64,000 nucleotides of DNA from Corynebacterium crudilactis (GTDB lineage Bacteria > Actinomycetota > Actinomycetes > Mycobacteriales > Mycobacteriaceae), in the NCBI RefSeq assembly GCF_001643015.1, contig NZ_CP015622.1, positions 695,358-759,357 on the forward strand, in the 5' to 3' direction. Shown one piece after another: positions 35,617 through 45,345 of this stretch. The notes under the pieces are model-generated. The model was not told where the DNA came from. It searched no databases and worked only from the letters and a program-made list of their open reading frames with translations. A program made the position numbers and the translations under genes. How positions within the stretch are numbered: position 1 is the first letter of the stretch; each line of letters opens with the position of its first letter.

Positions 35617-37767
35617 GTGGTATCGGCGAGGGGACTTTCTGAAGTTCTAAAAGAAGGACTTCAACGTGGCAAAGCCACTTCGCCTACCCAAAAAGTTCCG
35701 AGGTCTGGCTATCGCTATGACCTCGATGGACTCCGAGGAATCGCGATTGCTTTCGTGGTGCTCTTCCATGTTTTTGTTGGAAAAGTATCCGGTGGCGTCG
35801 ATGTTTTCCTCCTCCTTTCTGGCTATTTTTTCCTTGGGTCGCAGCTGCGCTATGCAGACCGCCCCGACTCTTCTATTAACCCGTGGTGGCCTTTTTGGCG
35901 CACACTGCGGCGGTTGCTTCCCGCATTGGTGGTCGTCCTTGGCGTATCCATGGCCATCATTATGGCCTGGATACCACGCTTGCAAAGAATAGAAATAGCC
36001 AACCAAGCAGTAGCCAGCCTGTTTTATACCCAGAACTGGGAACTAGCAGCTCAGGGCGCCTCCTATGAGGCCGCATCCGCAGAAGTTAGTCCTTTCCAAC
36101 ATCTGTGGTCTATGGCTGTACAAGGACAGTTTTATCTGTTCGCCATTGCCTTGAGCATGGTGATCATCCTGATCCGCCGCTATCGCCCAGAATATGCGGC
36201 TCTCCAACTAGCCACACCTGTGCTGGCAGTACTCACCTCAGTGTCATTTTTCAGCGCAGTGGTTTGGCACTTTGTGGACCAATCCGTGAACTATTATTCC
36301 ACGTTCACGAGGTTCTGGGAGCTGGGATTAGGCGCACTACTAGCTCTACATGCACCTCGGATTTTGCTGTCTGAAAAGACCAAATCAATCCTTGCAGCCG
36401 TGGGCTTATTCATGGTGCTATCCACTGGTTTCATCATGGATGGTGCGCAGACTTTCCCTGGAGCTCCAGCGCTGTATCCAATTCTGGGTGCCTGCCTGAT
36501 CATTCTTGGCGACGGTAAAGTATCTGTATTCCTGTCCCGAAAGTGGATGCGCTGGCTTGGCGATATCGCTTATCCGTTGTATCTCTGGCACTGGCCTTTG
36601 CTGATCATGCTGACCGCTTATTTCAATCAAACTGAGCCCTCGATATGGCTAGGCATTGCAGTTATCGTGCTGTCTGTTGGCCTTGCACAGTTGACTAATA
36701 AATACATCGAAAAGCCCATGCAACAGCAAGGCAAGCGTCCCGTTTTTAGGGAATCACGCAGCGCGGAAGCTTTAAAGAAACTACGTTCTTCACGTCCCGC
36801 TCAATTGCGTGCTGTCGCAGGCATCGCTGTGGTTGTAGTCGGCATGTCAGTGAGTTCTTCTCCACAGGTGCTGTACCAACGCGTAGTGGATGCCCAAGCC
36901 ACTAGTTTAGATCCTTCAATCTACCCTGGTGCACTGTCCTTGGCAGGTATGAGCTTCCCAGAAGCCGATCCCGAACCAAATCCTTATGTCCTTGCAGATA
37001 CCGTCTCACCTGCGTGGGCGAAGGGCTGCATGTCAGTATTTGGCGATGATCCTTCTGAATTGGCGCCAGATAGATACGACCCAGAATTTTGTACCTTCGG
37101 AAATCCTGAATCTTCTGTAGAGGTATACCTGGTAGGCGGATCACACGCCGAGCAGTGGATCTCCCCACTAGATACCTTGGGGCAGCAGAACAATTTCAAA
37201 GTGATCCCACTGGTTCGCCAATCGTGCCCCACCTTTGTGGAAGATTTAGATGGTATCTTCAGCGAAGATTGCGCAGAGTTCAATGAGTATGTGATTGAAC
37301 GTCTCGCAGAGGTCAAACCAGATCTAGTTGTGTCTAATTCCACGCGCCCGCTCTTAGAAAAGGGCCGTGGCATCGACGAGGTCCCAGAATCATATATCAC
37401 GCTGTGGGACTTCCTTGAAGCAGAAAACATTCCGTTCCTGGGTCTGCGTGACAACCCATGGTTCATTCAGCCCAGCGGCGAAGGCTGGTTGGTATCACAA
37501 TGCTATGAGGAAGAACGTTCCTTGGAGGATTGCTCAATCACCAGAGATAACTTCTATGCACTTGTTGATCCAGCAGCTGAAGAACTAGCAAGCCGACCTA
37601 ATATGCTTGCCGTTGATACTTCCGCGTGGTTCTGCCCAGACGACATCTGCGTTCCAGTGATCGGAAATGTCTACGTCTACCGCGATGGCAACCATATGTC
37701 GGATGAATATGCGCAGTCTCTGACTCCACTGGTGTGGGGGAGCATGCGCAAGCTGCTGGGGCGCTAA
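35617..37767 (+). CDS. Membrane acyltransferase with SGNH domain (OafA/YrhL type)
   Basis: A 716-residue protein. Residues 30-370 form an acyltransferase-3 domain with about ten membrane helices; YDLDGLRGIAIAFVVLFHVF carries the start signature and HLWSMAVQGQFYLF the catalytic-region motif. An extra hydrophobic segment (LRAVAGIAVVVVGMSVSSS) leads into an extracytoplasmic SGNH-hydrolase-like C-terminal domain, with GGSHAEQWISPL as block I and DGNHMSDEYA as the Asp-x-x-His block. Such proteins O-acetylate or otherwise acylate cell-wall sugars or lipids. GTG is the start, with GAAAGAGG six bases upstream. Confidence 0.87.
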   Translation: MVSARGLSEVLKEGLQRGKATSPTQKVPRSGYRYDLDGLRGIAIAFVVLFHVFVGKVSGGVDVFLLLSGYFFLGSQLRYADRPDSSINPWWPFWRTLRRLLPALVVVLGVSMAIIMAWIPRLQRIEIANQAVASLFYTQNWELAAQGASYEAASAEVSPFQHLWSMAVQGQFYLFAIALSMVIILIRRYRPEYAALQLATPVLAVLTSVSFFSAVVWHFVDQSVNYYSTFTRFWELGLGALLALHAPRILLSEKTKSILAAVGLFMVLSTGFIMDGAQTFPGAPALYPILGACLIILGDGKVSVFLSRKWMRWLGDIAYPLYLWHWPLLIMLTAYFNQTEPSIWLGIAVIVLSVGLAQLTNKYIEKPMQQQGKRPVFRESRSAEALKKLRSSRPAQLRAVAGIAVVVVGMSVSSSPQVLYQRVVDAQATSLDPSIYPGALSLAGMSFPEADPEPNPYVLADTVSPAWAKGCMSVFGDDPSELAPDRYDPEFCTFGNPESSVEVYLVGGSHAEQWISPLDTLGQQNNFKVIPLVRQSCPTFVEDLDGIFSEDCAEFNEYVIERLAEVKPDLVVSNSTRPLLEKGRGIDEVPESYITLWDFLEAENIPFLGLRDNPWFIQPSGEGWLVSQCYEEERSLEDCSITRDNFYALVDPAAEELASRPNMLAVDTSAWFCPDDICVPVIGNVYVYRDGNHMSDEYAQSLTPLVWGSMRKLLGR

Positions 37768-37810
37768 CCAATCCGATAGGGCTGCCAAGATTTAAAGAGA
37801 AACTACAACC

Positions 37811-38131
37811 TGACTTGGCTCAAGTTAGCGCCGAAATTAGCACGATTAATGAGGCTCAAAGATCTCTATCTCGCCACATTAACGTGAATTACATCGAGTC
37901 ATTTGGCCCTAAATCTCCACCTTTATAATTGGGGTAGAAGTTATTTCGGAATACTCTCTCCGAACCTACCCACTTGATACCGAAAAACTACAACCAATCA
38001 CTGATGATCAATATGCCATCAAAGACTTAGCTACTTTAGGGATTTCTAACTGGTTTGAAGAGCGCGATGGTTGGTTTAGGGGTGTGAGCTATGCGTCCGG
38101 CTTAAGGTGCAAATATCCACCACAACTCTGA
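37811..38131 (+). repeat. Decayed repeat family, copy R3 with coding fossil
   Basis: The left part (37811-37895) matches the left part of R1, with the edge motif CCTGACTTGGCTC and the shared peptide TINEAQRSLSRHI. The right part matches loosely the R1 segment around 12855-12920. A 73-codon frame, open from 37913 to the stop at 38131, reads YPLDTEKLQPITDDQYAIKD and then LATLGISNWFEERDG, in a different frame from the left part. It looks like a frameshifted gene remnant. The 37768-38216 gap otherwise shows nothing. Confidence 0.6.
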
Positions 38132-38216
38132 ACTCGCCATCCCGATCAAGTCGGTCAACAAGCCAAAATAGGCCAGGTTAGGTACTGAGGCGCTAGTAAA
38201 CTAGCAGAGTGCGGGA

Positions 38217-38807
38217 TTAGCTCCAAAAATCGCTGGCGTTAAAGCCCAGTTGATAAAGCGCGCGTCGTACAACAGGTAGCGACAACCCGATCACCGAAGA
38301 AGGATCGCCTTCGATAGAATCAATGAACCACCCACCGAGCGCTTCCAGAGTGAAAGCACCAGCGCATTCTAAAGGCTCGCCAGTAGCGGCGTATCGCTCG
38401 ATGTCGATATCACTTGCTTCGGCGAAATGAATGGTAGTGGAGGAAGCCTCAACAATCACTTTGTCGCCGAAGATGATGGCGTGTCCAGTGATCAGTTTGG
38501 CCTGTTTGCCACGCTGTTGTTTCCATCTTTCGATGGTGGCTTCGCGGGTATGCGGCTTGCCCTGGAGGGTGGCGTCGATAAGCAGCATGGAATCGCCACC
38601 AATGATTACGTCGTCTGGGTAAGACGGCGCAATCACTTGTGCTTTAGCCAGCGCAAGCTGGCATACGATTTCCTCCGGCGCAGCTCCGTCAAGAGCGCGG
38701 ATGAGTGCATCCTCATCGACATCAGCTGGACAAATGATGGGCTCAACGCCCGCCGAATTCAAAATTTGTCGGCGGGACGGAGACTGCGAAGCGAGAACGA
38801 TGTGCAT
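38217..38807 (-). CDS. maf: Maf-family nucleotide pyrophosphatase
   Basis: A 196-residue cytoplasmic house-cleaning enzyme hydrolysing non-canonical nucleoside triphosphates. The N-terminal LASQSPSRRQIL is the Maf signature, VIIGGDSMLLID has the catalytic Asp region, and DSIEGDPSSVIGLSLPVV is the C-terminal family motif. The canonical catalytic context usually reads GADT, so GGDS is a mild variant. The start at 38807 gives the normal length; a longer frame overlaps accE. It follows accE by five bases on the same strand and is part of the dtsR2-accE-maf transcript. Confidence 0.93.
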   Translation of the reverse strand: MHIVLASQSPSRRQILNSAGVEPIICPADVDEDALIRALDGAAPEEIVCQLALAKAQVIAPSYPDDVIIGGDSMLLIDATLQGKPHTREATIERWKQQRGKQAKLITGHAIIFGDKVIVEASSTTIHFAEASDIDIERYAATGEPLECAGAFTLEALGGWFIDSIEGDPSSVIGLSLPVVRRALYQLGFNASDFWS

Positions 38808-38812
38808 AGATT

Positions 38813-39058
38813 TTAAAAGAAATTCACATTCTGAAATGCACTGGGGTTGAACGTGGTGGGGCGACTCAGACGCTCCGTCAGGTTGCCCCATTGGTTGCGG
38901 TCATAGCTTGTCGACGCCTGCTGTGCTGCAGCAGACTTGGCCAAACCTGCAAACACCATGGTCAGGGCCGCAACCTCTTGATCAGATGGGTTGCCAGACA
39001 CGATTTGCAGAAATGGCTTCGCTGCGGCCTTGGTGCCCTGGTTGGTCTCTTCAGACAT
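38813..39058 (-). CDS. accE: Acyl-CoA carboxylase epsilon subunit
   Basis: An 81-residue small subunit of the actinobacterial acyl-CoA carboxylase complex that helps AccBC and DtsR/AccD assemble. The N-terminus is polar (MSEETNQGTKAAAKP), then FLQIVSGNPSDQEVAALTMV is the AccE/PccE core motif, followed by NQWGNLTERLSRP. It is encoded 23 bp after dtsR2 and five bp before maf, all leftward. The match with known corynebacterial AccE (about 80 residues) is good. Confidence 0.92.
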   Translation of the reverse strand: MSEETNQGTKAAAKPFLQIVSGNPSDQEVAALTMVFAGLAKSAAAQQASTSYDRNQWGNLTERLSRPTTFNPSAFQNVNFF

Positions 39059-39081
39059 GGTTCTCCTTGAAAAATCAGTGT

Positions 39082-40695
39082 TTATAGTGGAATGTTGCCG
39101 TGCTTTTTAGCAGGAACATTAACAACCTTGCGATCCAGCAGGCGCAGACCCTCAATGATCTGGCCACGGGTTTCAGAAGGTGGAATAACAGCGTCAACGA
39201 GGCCACGCTCTGCAGCGACATAAGGATTGACCAGAGTCTCTTCGTACTCGCGCTCGTAATCCTTCGCCACCTCAGCAACGTTCTTGCCTTCGGTAGCAGC
39301 CTGCTTGAGTTCCTTGCGGTAAATAAATCCAACAGCACCTGATGCACCCATGACGGCGATCTGCGCGGTAGGCCATGCGAATACGAGGTCAGCGCCCATA
39401 TCCTTAGAGCCCATAACGCAGTATGCTCCGCCGTAAGACTTACGGGTGATCACAGTGATCTTGCCGACGGTTGCTTCAGCGTATGCATAGAGTAACTTAG
39501 CGCCACGACGGATGATGCCATCGAATTCCTGGTTGGTGCCAGGCAAGAAGCCAGGAACGTCCACGAACTCAACGATTGGGACGTTGAACGCATCGCATGT
39601 ACGGATGAAGCGTGCTGCCTTCTCGGAAGCCTTGATATCCAAGCAACCTGCGTACTGAGTTGGCTGGTTGGCCACGATGCCGACGGAACGTCCCTCAACG
39701 CGGGCGAAACCACAGAGAATGTTCTCTGCGAAGCCTTCCTGGATTTCGAAGAACTCGCCCTCATCGACAATGCGGGAAATAACTTCCTTCATGTCATAAG
39801 GCTGGTTCGGGGAATCAGGAATGATGGTGTCCAATTCCAGATCCGTCGCATTGACGTTTTCCTTGATGGAACCGACCATGATGTCAGCTTCCTGGCGTGG
39901 AGCTTCCGCACGGTTGTTGGAAGGAAGGAACGTGGTAAGTTCGCGAACCCAATCCAGTGCATCTGCATCATCAGATGCGGTGTAGTGAGAAGTACCAGAA
40001 GTAGCCATGTGGGTGTGTGCACCGCCAAGCTCTTCCTGTGTGACATCTTCACCGGTGACGGTCTTGATGACATCAGGGCCGGTGATAAACATCTTGGAGG
40101 ACTGATCCACCATGACGATGAAGTCGGTCAGAGCAGGGGAGTACACGTGTCCACCAGCACAAGCGCCCATGATCAGGGAGATCTGTGGGATCACGCCGGA
40201 AGCCTGGGTGTTGCGGTAGAAGATCTGTGAGTACAGACCCAAGGAGACAACGCCTTCTTGGATACGAGCGCCTGCGCCCTCGTTAATACCGATCAAAGGA
40301 ACACCAGTCTTGATGGCAAGATCCATGACCTTGACGATCTTCTCACCATAAACTTCGCCCAAAGCGCCACCGAAAACAGCGCCATCCTGAGAAAAGACAC
40401 AGACCTTGCGGCCATCGATGGTGCCGTAACCGGTGACAACGCCATCGGTGACAGGACGCTTAGCATCCAAACCAAAGTTCTTGGAACGGTGACGAGCGAG
40501 GGCATCGATCTCTACGAAAGAGCCTTCGTCGAGCAAGTACTCGATGCGTTCACGGGCAGTCTTCTTGCCAGCTTTGTGAGCTTTTTCTACATAAGCCTCG
40601 CCCATTGGAGCTTGAGCTTCTGCAAGACGGGAGCGAAGATCGGAGAGCTTGCCGGCCGTCGTGGTGAGGTCAGGTGTGGTCTGTGCTGCAGTCAT
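39082..40695 (-). CDS. dtsR2: Acyl-CoA carboxylase beta subunit (carboxyltransferase), DtsR2
   Basis: A 537-residue carboxyltransferase of the crotonase-type fold (AccD/PccB class). It moves CO2 from biotin on AccBC to an acyl-CoA. The N-terminal half has the CoA/acyl site with [14 protein letters not shown] and [17 protein letters not shown]; the C-terminal half binds biotin with [20 protein letters not shown] and [20 protein letters not shown]. It is a close paralogue of the product at 40967-42598, and the two genes lie in tandem. Its preferred acyl-CoA is not decided by sequence. It heads an operon with accE and maf. Confidence 0.95.
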   Translation of the reverse strand: MTAAQTTPDLTTTAGKLSDLRSRLAEAQAPMGEAYVEKAHKAGKKTARERIEYLLDEGSFVEIDALARHRSKNFGLDAKRPVTDGVVTGYGTIDGRKVCVFSQDGAVFGGALGEVYGEKIVKVMDLAIKTGVPLIGINEGAGARIQEGVVSLGLYSQIFYRNTQASGVIPQISLIMGACAGGHVYSPALTDFIVMVDQSSKMFITGPDVIKTVTGEDVTQEELGGAHTHMATSGTSHYTASDDADALDWVRELTTFLPSNNRAEAPRQEADIMVGSIKENVNATDLELDTIIPDSPNQPYDMKEVISRIVDEGEFFEIQEGFAENILCGFARVEGRSVGIVANQPTQYAGCLDIKASEKAARFIRTCDAFNVPIVEFVDVPGFLPGTNQEFDGIIRRGAKLLYAYAEATVGKITVITRKSYGGAYCVMGSKDMGADLVFAWPTAQIAVMGASGAVGFIYRKELKQAATEGKNVAEVAKDYEREYEETLVNPYVAAERGLVDAVIPPSETRGQIIEGLRLLDRKVVNVPAKKHGNIPL

Positions 40696-40896
40696 AGTTT
40701 CTTAGTCTAAATCCTGAGGGGTGTGAGTGGATAATACGCATGGTCATGGCCAGTGAGCTTTCAAACATTAAACGAAGTCCGGAATGAACTTGTCTATGAA
40801 GAAAATCGACGCACTAAATGATTTAATCCCCTGGATGGGGATTAATTGATCTACTAACCGGTCATGTTAGTCGAGGGCCACCCTCATGTCTCAAAG

Positions 40897-40947
40897 TTTG
40901 GGTGTAAAGAGCTGCCAATTTATTTTGGAACCTCTTTACACCCAAAT
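40897..40947 (-). terminator. Long hairpin between dtsR1 and dtsR2
   Basis: TTTGGGTGTAAAGAG (40897-40911) pairs perfectly with CTCTTTACACCCAAA (40932-40946). It lies 20 bp downstream of the dtsR1 stop. The T-run is modest on either strand, but the 15-base stem probably separates the dtsR1 and dtsR2 transcripts. Confidence 0.65.
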
Positions 40948-40966
40948 CTTTTACTGCTGACTGTTT

Positions 40967-42598
40967 TTACAGTGGCATGTTGCCATGCTTGCGGGCAGGG
41001 CGAGTGACATTCTTGTGCTTGAGGAGACGCAGGTTACGGGCAACCTGTCCGCGAGTTTCGCTTGGCAGGATCACAGCGTCAATCAGACCGCGCTCTGCAG
41101 CGAGATAAGGATTGAGCATCTGGTCTTCGTATTCGCGCTCGAAGGACTTAGCCAATGCGACAGTATCCAAGCCCTTGGCTCCAGCGGCCATGAGCTCCTT
41201 GCGGTAGATGAATCCGACTGCACCAGCAGCGCCCATGACGGCGATCTGAGCGGTTGGCCATGCAAGGTTCACGTCTGAGCCCAAGCCCTTGGAACCCATC
41301 ACGCAATATGCTCCGCCGTAAGCCTTACGCATGGTGACGGTGATCTTTGGAACAGTTGCTTCGCCGTATGCATAAAGCAGCTTTGCGCCGCGACGTAGGA
41401 TGCCACCGTATTCCTGGCCTGCACCTGGGAGGAAGCCGGGGACGTCGACAAGCATGACGATTGGGATGTTGAATGCATCGCAGGTGCGGACGAAGCGCGC
41501 AGCCTTCTCAGAGGAATCGATGTCGAGGCAGCCAGCAAACTGGGTTGGCTGGTTAGCAACGAAGCCCACAGACTGGCCCTCAATGCGACCGAATGCGATA
41601 ACGACGTTTTCTGCGCGGTCTGCCTGGATTTCCAGGTATTCGCCATCGTCGGTGAGGCATTCGATGACGCTGCGGACATCATAAGGAACCGTTGCAGAAT
41701 CAGGGATGATCTCATCGAGCTTGAGGTCATCAGCGGTGAGGTTTGCCTCAACGCCGCCCTCTTCTTCGTCGAAATCTTCTGCTGGCGCATAAGAGCGGTT
41801 GTTGGATGGGAGGAAAGAAACTAGATCCTGAACCCAATCAAGGGCTTCCTCATCGTTGGCAGCGGTGTAGTGGGAGTTACCAGCGGTAACCATGTGAGTG
41901 GTTGCGCCGCCGAGCTCTTCCTGGGTAATTTCCTCGCCGGTGACGGTCTTGATCACGTCTGGGCCGGTAACGAACATCTTGGAAGTCTTATCAACCATGA
42001 CCACAAAGTCAGTCAGGGCAGGGCCGTAAGCATTGCCACCGGCACAAGCGCCCATGATGACAGAGATCTGAGGGATAACACCAGATGCCTGAATGTTTTG
42101 GTAGAAGGTCTGGGAAATGAAGTCCAGGGAGACCGCACCGTCTTGGATACGAGCGCCAGCACCTTCATAAAGACCGATCAATGGGCGACCGGTGTCGATT
42201 GCCAGTTCCATGATCTTGATCATTTTTTCGCCATAAACCTCACCAAGCGCACCACCGAATACGGTGCCGTCCTGGGAGAAGATACACACTTCGCGTCCAT
42301 CAATGGTGCCCCAGCCGGTAACGATACCGTCTGTTGCAGGACGCTTGGCTCCGAGTCCGAACGCGGTGGTGCGGTGGCGTGCTAGTTGATCGGTTTCGAT
42401 GAAGGAGCCTTCATCGAGGAGGTAATCGAGGCGCTCACGGGCAGTGAGGCGGCCAGCTGCGTGGACTTTCTCTACTGCCTTTTCACCCATCGGAAAGTGG
42501 GCTTCCGCGCGGCGAGCCTTTAGGTCGGCGATTTTGCCAGCAGTGGTGTTGATGTCTGGAAGGTTGGCGACGTCAATCAAAGGTGAGGAAATGGTCAT
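40967..42598 (-). CDS. dtsR1: Acetyl-CoA carboxylase beta subunit (carboxyltransferase), DtsR1/AccD1
   Basis: A 543-residue carboxyltransferase that with AccBC forms acetyl-CoA carboxylase, the source of malonyl-CoA for fatty acid synthesis. It is known in C. glutamicum for the detergent-sensitive phenotype that gave the dtsR name. Motifs mirror DtsR2: [56 protein letters not shown] and [20 protein letters not shown]. An acidic insert, [17 protein letters not shown], near residue 280 distinguishes it from DtsR2. The gene is divergent from birA; the 168-bp gap should hold its promoter. Confidence 0.96.
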   Translation of the reverse strand: MTISSPLIDVANLPDINTTAGKIADLKARRAEAHFPMGEKAVEKVHAAGRLTARERLDYLLDEGSFIETDQLARHRTTAFGLGAKRPATDGIVTGWGTIDGREVCIFSQDGTVFGGALGEVYGEKMIKIMELAIDTGRPLIGLYEGAGARIQDGAVSLDFISQTFYQNIQASGVIPQISVIMGACAGGNAYGPALTDFVVMVDKTSKMFVTGPDVIKTVTGEEITQEELGGATTHMVTAGNSHYTAANDEEALDWVQDLVSFLPSNNRSYAPAEDFDEEEGGVEANLTADDLKLDEIIPDSATVPYDVRSVIECLTDDGEYLEIQADRAENVVIAFGRIEGQSVGFVANQPTQFAGCLDIDSSEKAARFVRTCDAFNIPIVMLVDVPGFLPGAGQEYGGILRRGAKLLYAYGEATVPKITVTMRKAYGGAYCVMGSKGLGSDVNLAWPTAQIAVMGAAGAVGFIYRKELMAAGAKGLDTVALAKSFEREYEDQMLNPYLAAERGLIDAVILPSETRGQVARNLRLLKHKNVTRPARKHGNMPL

Positions 42599-42766
42599 GT
42601 TTTGGAATCGTAGCCGTAGGCGGGGGTAACGTCCACAATCTTTTCCCGGTGATTTACATCACTAAAAGGGTTTGTGCTGCTTGGGGGTGGTTTTGAAAGG
42701 TAAAACTTTTTGGGCGTGTCGCGCCGAAGGCACGCTTTTCGACGCGACCCCACTACATTGGCTTCC

Positions 42767-43576
42767 ATGAACGTTGACATTTCACGATCCAGAGAGCCGC
42801 TAAACGTTGAGCTCCTGAGGGAAAAATTGCTCCAAAACGGTGACTTTGGCCAGGTCATTTACGAAAAAGTGACAGGCTCCACTAATGCTGACTTGCTGGC
42901 ACTTGCAGGTTCTGGCGCTCCAAACTGGACGGTGAAAACTGTCGAGTTTCAAGATCATGCGCGTGGGCGACTCGGCCGCCCGTGGTCTGCCCCTGAAGGT
43001 TCCCAAACAATCGTGTCTGTGCTCGTTCAAATATCTACTGATCAATTGGATCGTATTGGCACCATTCCACTCGCGGCAGGTCTTGCTGTCATGGACGCAT
43101 TGAATGACCTAGGTGTGGAAGGTGCCGGATTGAAATGGCCCAACGACGTTCAAATCCACGGCAAGAAACTCTGCGGCATCCTGGTGGAAGCCACCGGCTT
43201 TGATTCCACCCCAACAGTTGTCATCGGTTGGGGCACTAATATCAGCCTGACTAAAGAGGAGCTTCCTGTTCCTCATGCAACTTCCCTCGCATTGGAAGGT
43301 GTTGAAGTCGACAGAACCACATTCCTTATTAATATGCTCACACATCTGCATACTCGACTGGACCAGTGGCAGGGTCCAAGTGTGGATTGGCTCGATGATT
43401 ACCGTGCGGTATGTTCCAGTATTGGCCAAGATGTTCGAGTGCTTCTACCTGGGGATAAAGAACTCTTAGGGGAAGCGATCGGTGTCGCGACTGGCGGAGA
43501 AATCCGCGTTCGTGATGCTTTGGACACTGTTCATACCCTGAATGCCGGTGAAATTACGCACCTTCGCCTGCAGTAA
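42767..43576 (+). CDS. birA: Biotin-protein ligase
   Basis: A 269-residue enzyme that activates biotin with ATP and attaches it to BCCP lysines, here of Pyc and AccBC. Its catalytic domain has EKVTGSTNADLLALAGSG, the biotinyl-AMP loop DHARGRLGRPWSAPEGSQ, LKWPNDVQIHGKKLCGILVE and a C-terminal SH3-like domain with GGEIRVRDALDTVHTLNAGE. There is no N-terminal DNA-binding domain, so this is a ligase only and cannot repress biotin genes. The start at MNVDISRSREP (42767) is taken over an in-frame extension. It is divergent from dtsR1 and nine bases from the next gene. Confidence 0.95.
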   Translation: MNVDISRSREPLNVELLREKLLQNGDFGQVIYEKVTGSTNADLLALAGSGAPNWTVKTVEFQDHARGRLGRPWSAPEGSQTIVSVLVQISTDQLDRIGTIPLAAGLAVMDALNDLGVEGAGLKWPNDVQIHGKKLCGILVEATGFDSTPTVVIGWGTNISLTKEELPVPHATSLALEGVEVDRTTFLINMLTHLHTRLDQWQGPSVDWLDDYRAVCSSIGQDVRVLLPGDKELLGEAIGVATGGEIRVRDALDTVHTLNAGEITHLRLQ

Positions 43577-43585
43577 GGTGACCGT

Positions 43586-44074
43586 ATGGGGAATTCACTT
43601 GAGAAACATATTGCAGAGGGAGACCGGATCCACGTCGATCTGACATCTCCTCTATCCGCAATGTTGTTCCCCATTTTTGAACTCATTGTGATTACTGGAA
43701 TCTGTTGGATGGGCATCGGCTTTTTGGATCAGCTTCCAGGAATCGATGGCACCAACCCCGCCGATAGCTTCCCCGAAGGCACCCGCAACTTTCTCGTAGG
43801 TGTGTGGGCAGTACTTGCTGCATGGCGTTTCGGTCTGCCTTTAATAAGGCAACGTCGTTTCCGCGTGATCTTGAGCGACCGCAAACTGCTGGTCCGACGC
43901 GCGGGACTGCGCACCGGGTTTGATTCCATTCCACTGAGCTACATTCAGCGAGTCCAACGCCGGCGAAACACCCTGGTCTTAGGTGTTGGTGGACACCACA
44001 GACCCTACGTAATCAACCAGGTTCCCAAGGCTCGAAAAGTGGAAGCGCTGCTCAAAGATCTTACATTTTGGTGA
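43586..44074 (+). CDS. PH-domain (YdbT-like) membrane protein
   Basis: A 162-residue protein with two N-terminal membrane helices (about residues 22-42 and 68-88). A cytoplasmic bacterial PH-like domain follows: RRFRVILSDRKLLVRRAGLR and then SIPLSYIQRVQRRRNTLVLG. This is the YdbS/YdbT (DUF304) pattern. Function is unknown; these proteins are thought to act at the envelope. It follows birA by nine bases and is followed within 20 bp by purK, so birA and this gene share a transcript. Confidence 0.8.
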   Translation: MGNSLEKHIAEGDRIHVDLTSPLSAMLFPIFELIVITGICWMGIGFLDQLPGIDGTNPADSFPEGTRNFLVGVWAVLAAWRFGLPLIRQRRFRVILSDRKLLVRRAGLRTGFDSIPLSYIQRVQRRRNTLVLGVGGHHRPYVINQVPKARKVEALLKDLTFW

Positions 44075-44094
44075 AGGCGTTATAGTTAGGACTT

Positions 44095-45294
44095 GTGACT
44101 TCTACAGGAAACCAAGCCCACGCTCCAGGAATGCCCATCGTCGCAGTAATTGGTGACGGCCAATTAGCCCGCATGATGCAGACCTCCGCCATCGAACTCG
44201 GACAATCACTGCGAGTTCTAGCTGGAGCGCCGGATTCCTCCGCAGCTCAAGTAGCTGCTGATGTTGTTCTCGGCGATTACACCAACATTGATGATCTGCG
44301 CGTCGCCATCGAAGGCGCCGATGTGATGACCTTCGACCACGAGCACGTCCCCAACGAACACCTGCACCAGCTCATCGCAGAAGGCGTCAACGTGCAGCCA
44401 CGCCCAGAAGCACTGGTCAACGCCCAAGACAAACTTGTCATGCGCAAGCGTCTACGTGAACTCGGCGCACCAGTCCCACCATTTGCTGCCATTGAATCAG
44501 TCGAAGATGCAGTGGGATTCTTCGAAGCAGTCGATGGCCAGGTTTGCCTCAAAGCACGCCGTGGCGGATACGACGGCAAGGGCGTATGGTTCCCGGCCGA
44601 TGTAGCAGAACTTCAATCGCTTGTGGCAGAGCTTCTCGACGGCGGCACCCCACTCATGGCAGAAAAGAAAGTTGCCCTCAACAGGGAACTGTCCGCCATG
44701 GTTGCCCGCACCCCAAGTGGAGAAACCAAAGCGTGGCCAGTCGTAGAATCCGTGCAGAAGAACGGTGTGTGTGCAGAAGCAATCGCTCCCGCACCTGAAC
44801 TATCCGCAGAACTGCAGGAATCCACCAGAGGATTGGCCCAGAAGATCGCCACGGAACTCGGCGTCACTGGTGTCTTGGCAGTCGAGCTTTTTGAAACCCT
44901 CGACCAAAACGGCCAGCCAGAGATCTTTGTCAACGAGCTCGCCATGCGTCCACACAACACCGGCCACTGGACTCAAGATGGCTGCGTGACCAGCCAATTC
45001 GAGCAGCACCTCCGCGCAGTCCTCGACTACCCACTGGGTGCCACCGACACTTTGGCTGATTACACCGTGATGGCCAACGTGCTCGGTGCCGACACCGACC
45101 CAGAGATGCCCATGGCAACCCGCATGGTGGAAGTATGGCGCAAATACCCAGATGCCAAGATCCACCTTTACGGCAAGGGACATCGACCGGGACGAAAGAT
45201 CGGCCACGTCAACATGGTCGGATCCGACCTTGAAAAGACCCGAACCGAAGCCCTGGCCTGCGCATACTTCCTTGTCAACGCTCGCTGGGATTAG
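44095..45294 (+). CDS. purK: N5-carboxyaminoimidazole ribonucleotide synthase
   Basis: A 399-residue ATP-grasp enzyme making N5-CAIR from AIR, bicarbonate and ATP in purine synthesis. The N-terminal fold starts VAVIGDGQLARMMQTSAIEL; the ATP-grasp core has KARRGGYDGKGVWFP and the metal-site Glu/Asn in VNELAMRPHNTGHWTQDG. Its product goes to PurE, encoded 2.4 kb downstream. The GTG start lies eight bases after TATAGT with no ribosome-binding site, so this is probably a leaderless mRNA. The gene is followed by kup, with 39 bp between stop and first ATG. Confidence 0.95.
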   Translation: MTSTGNQAHAPGMPIVAVIGDGQLARMMQTSAIELGQSLRVLAGAPDSSAAQVAADVVLGDYTNIDDLRVAIEGADVMTFDHEHVPNEHLHQLIAEGVNVQPRPEALVNAQDKLVMRKRLRELGAPVPPFAAIESVEDAVGFFEAVDGQVCLKARRGGYDGKGVWFPADVAELQSLVAELLDGGTPLMAEKKVALNRELSAMVARTPSGETKAWPVVESVQKNGVCAEAIAPAPELSAELQESTRGLAQKIATELGVTGVLAVELFETLDQNGQPEIFVNELAMRPHNTGHWTQDGCVTSQFEQHLRAVLDYPLGATDTLADYTVMANVLGADTDPEMPMATRMVEVWRKYPDAKIHLYGKGHRPGRKIGHVNMVGSDLEKTRTEALACAYFLVNARWD

Positions 45295-45345
45295 GTCTTT
45301 TCTGAGCGCTAGCATTTCTCCACTCAAAGGAGCATGCTTAACCGC

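Noticed and set aside
37768..38216. An insertion sequence or phage attachment site at R3
   Set aside because: No transposase or integrase motif, no terminal inverted repeats and no target duplication could be found.
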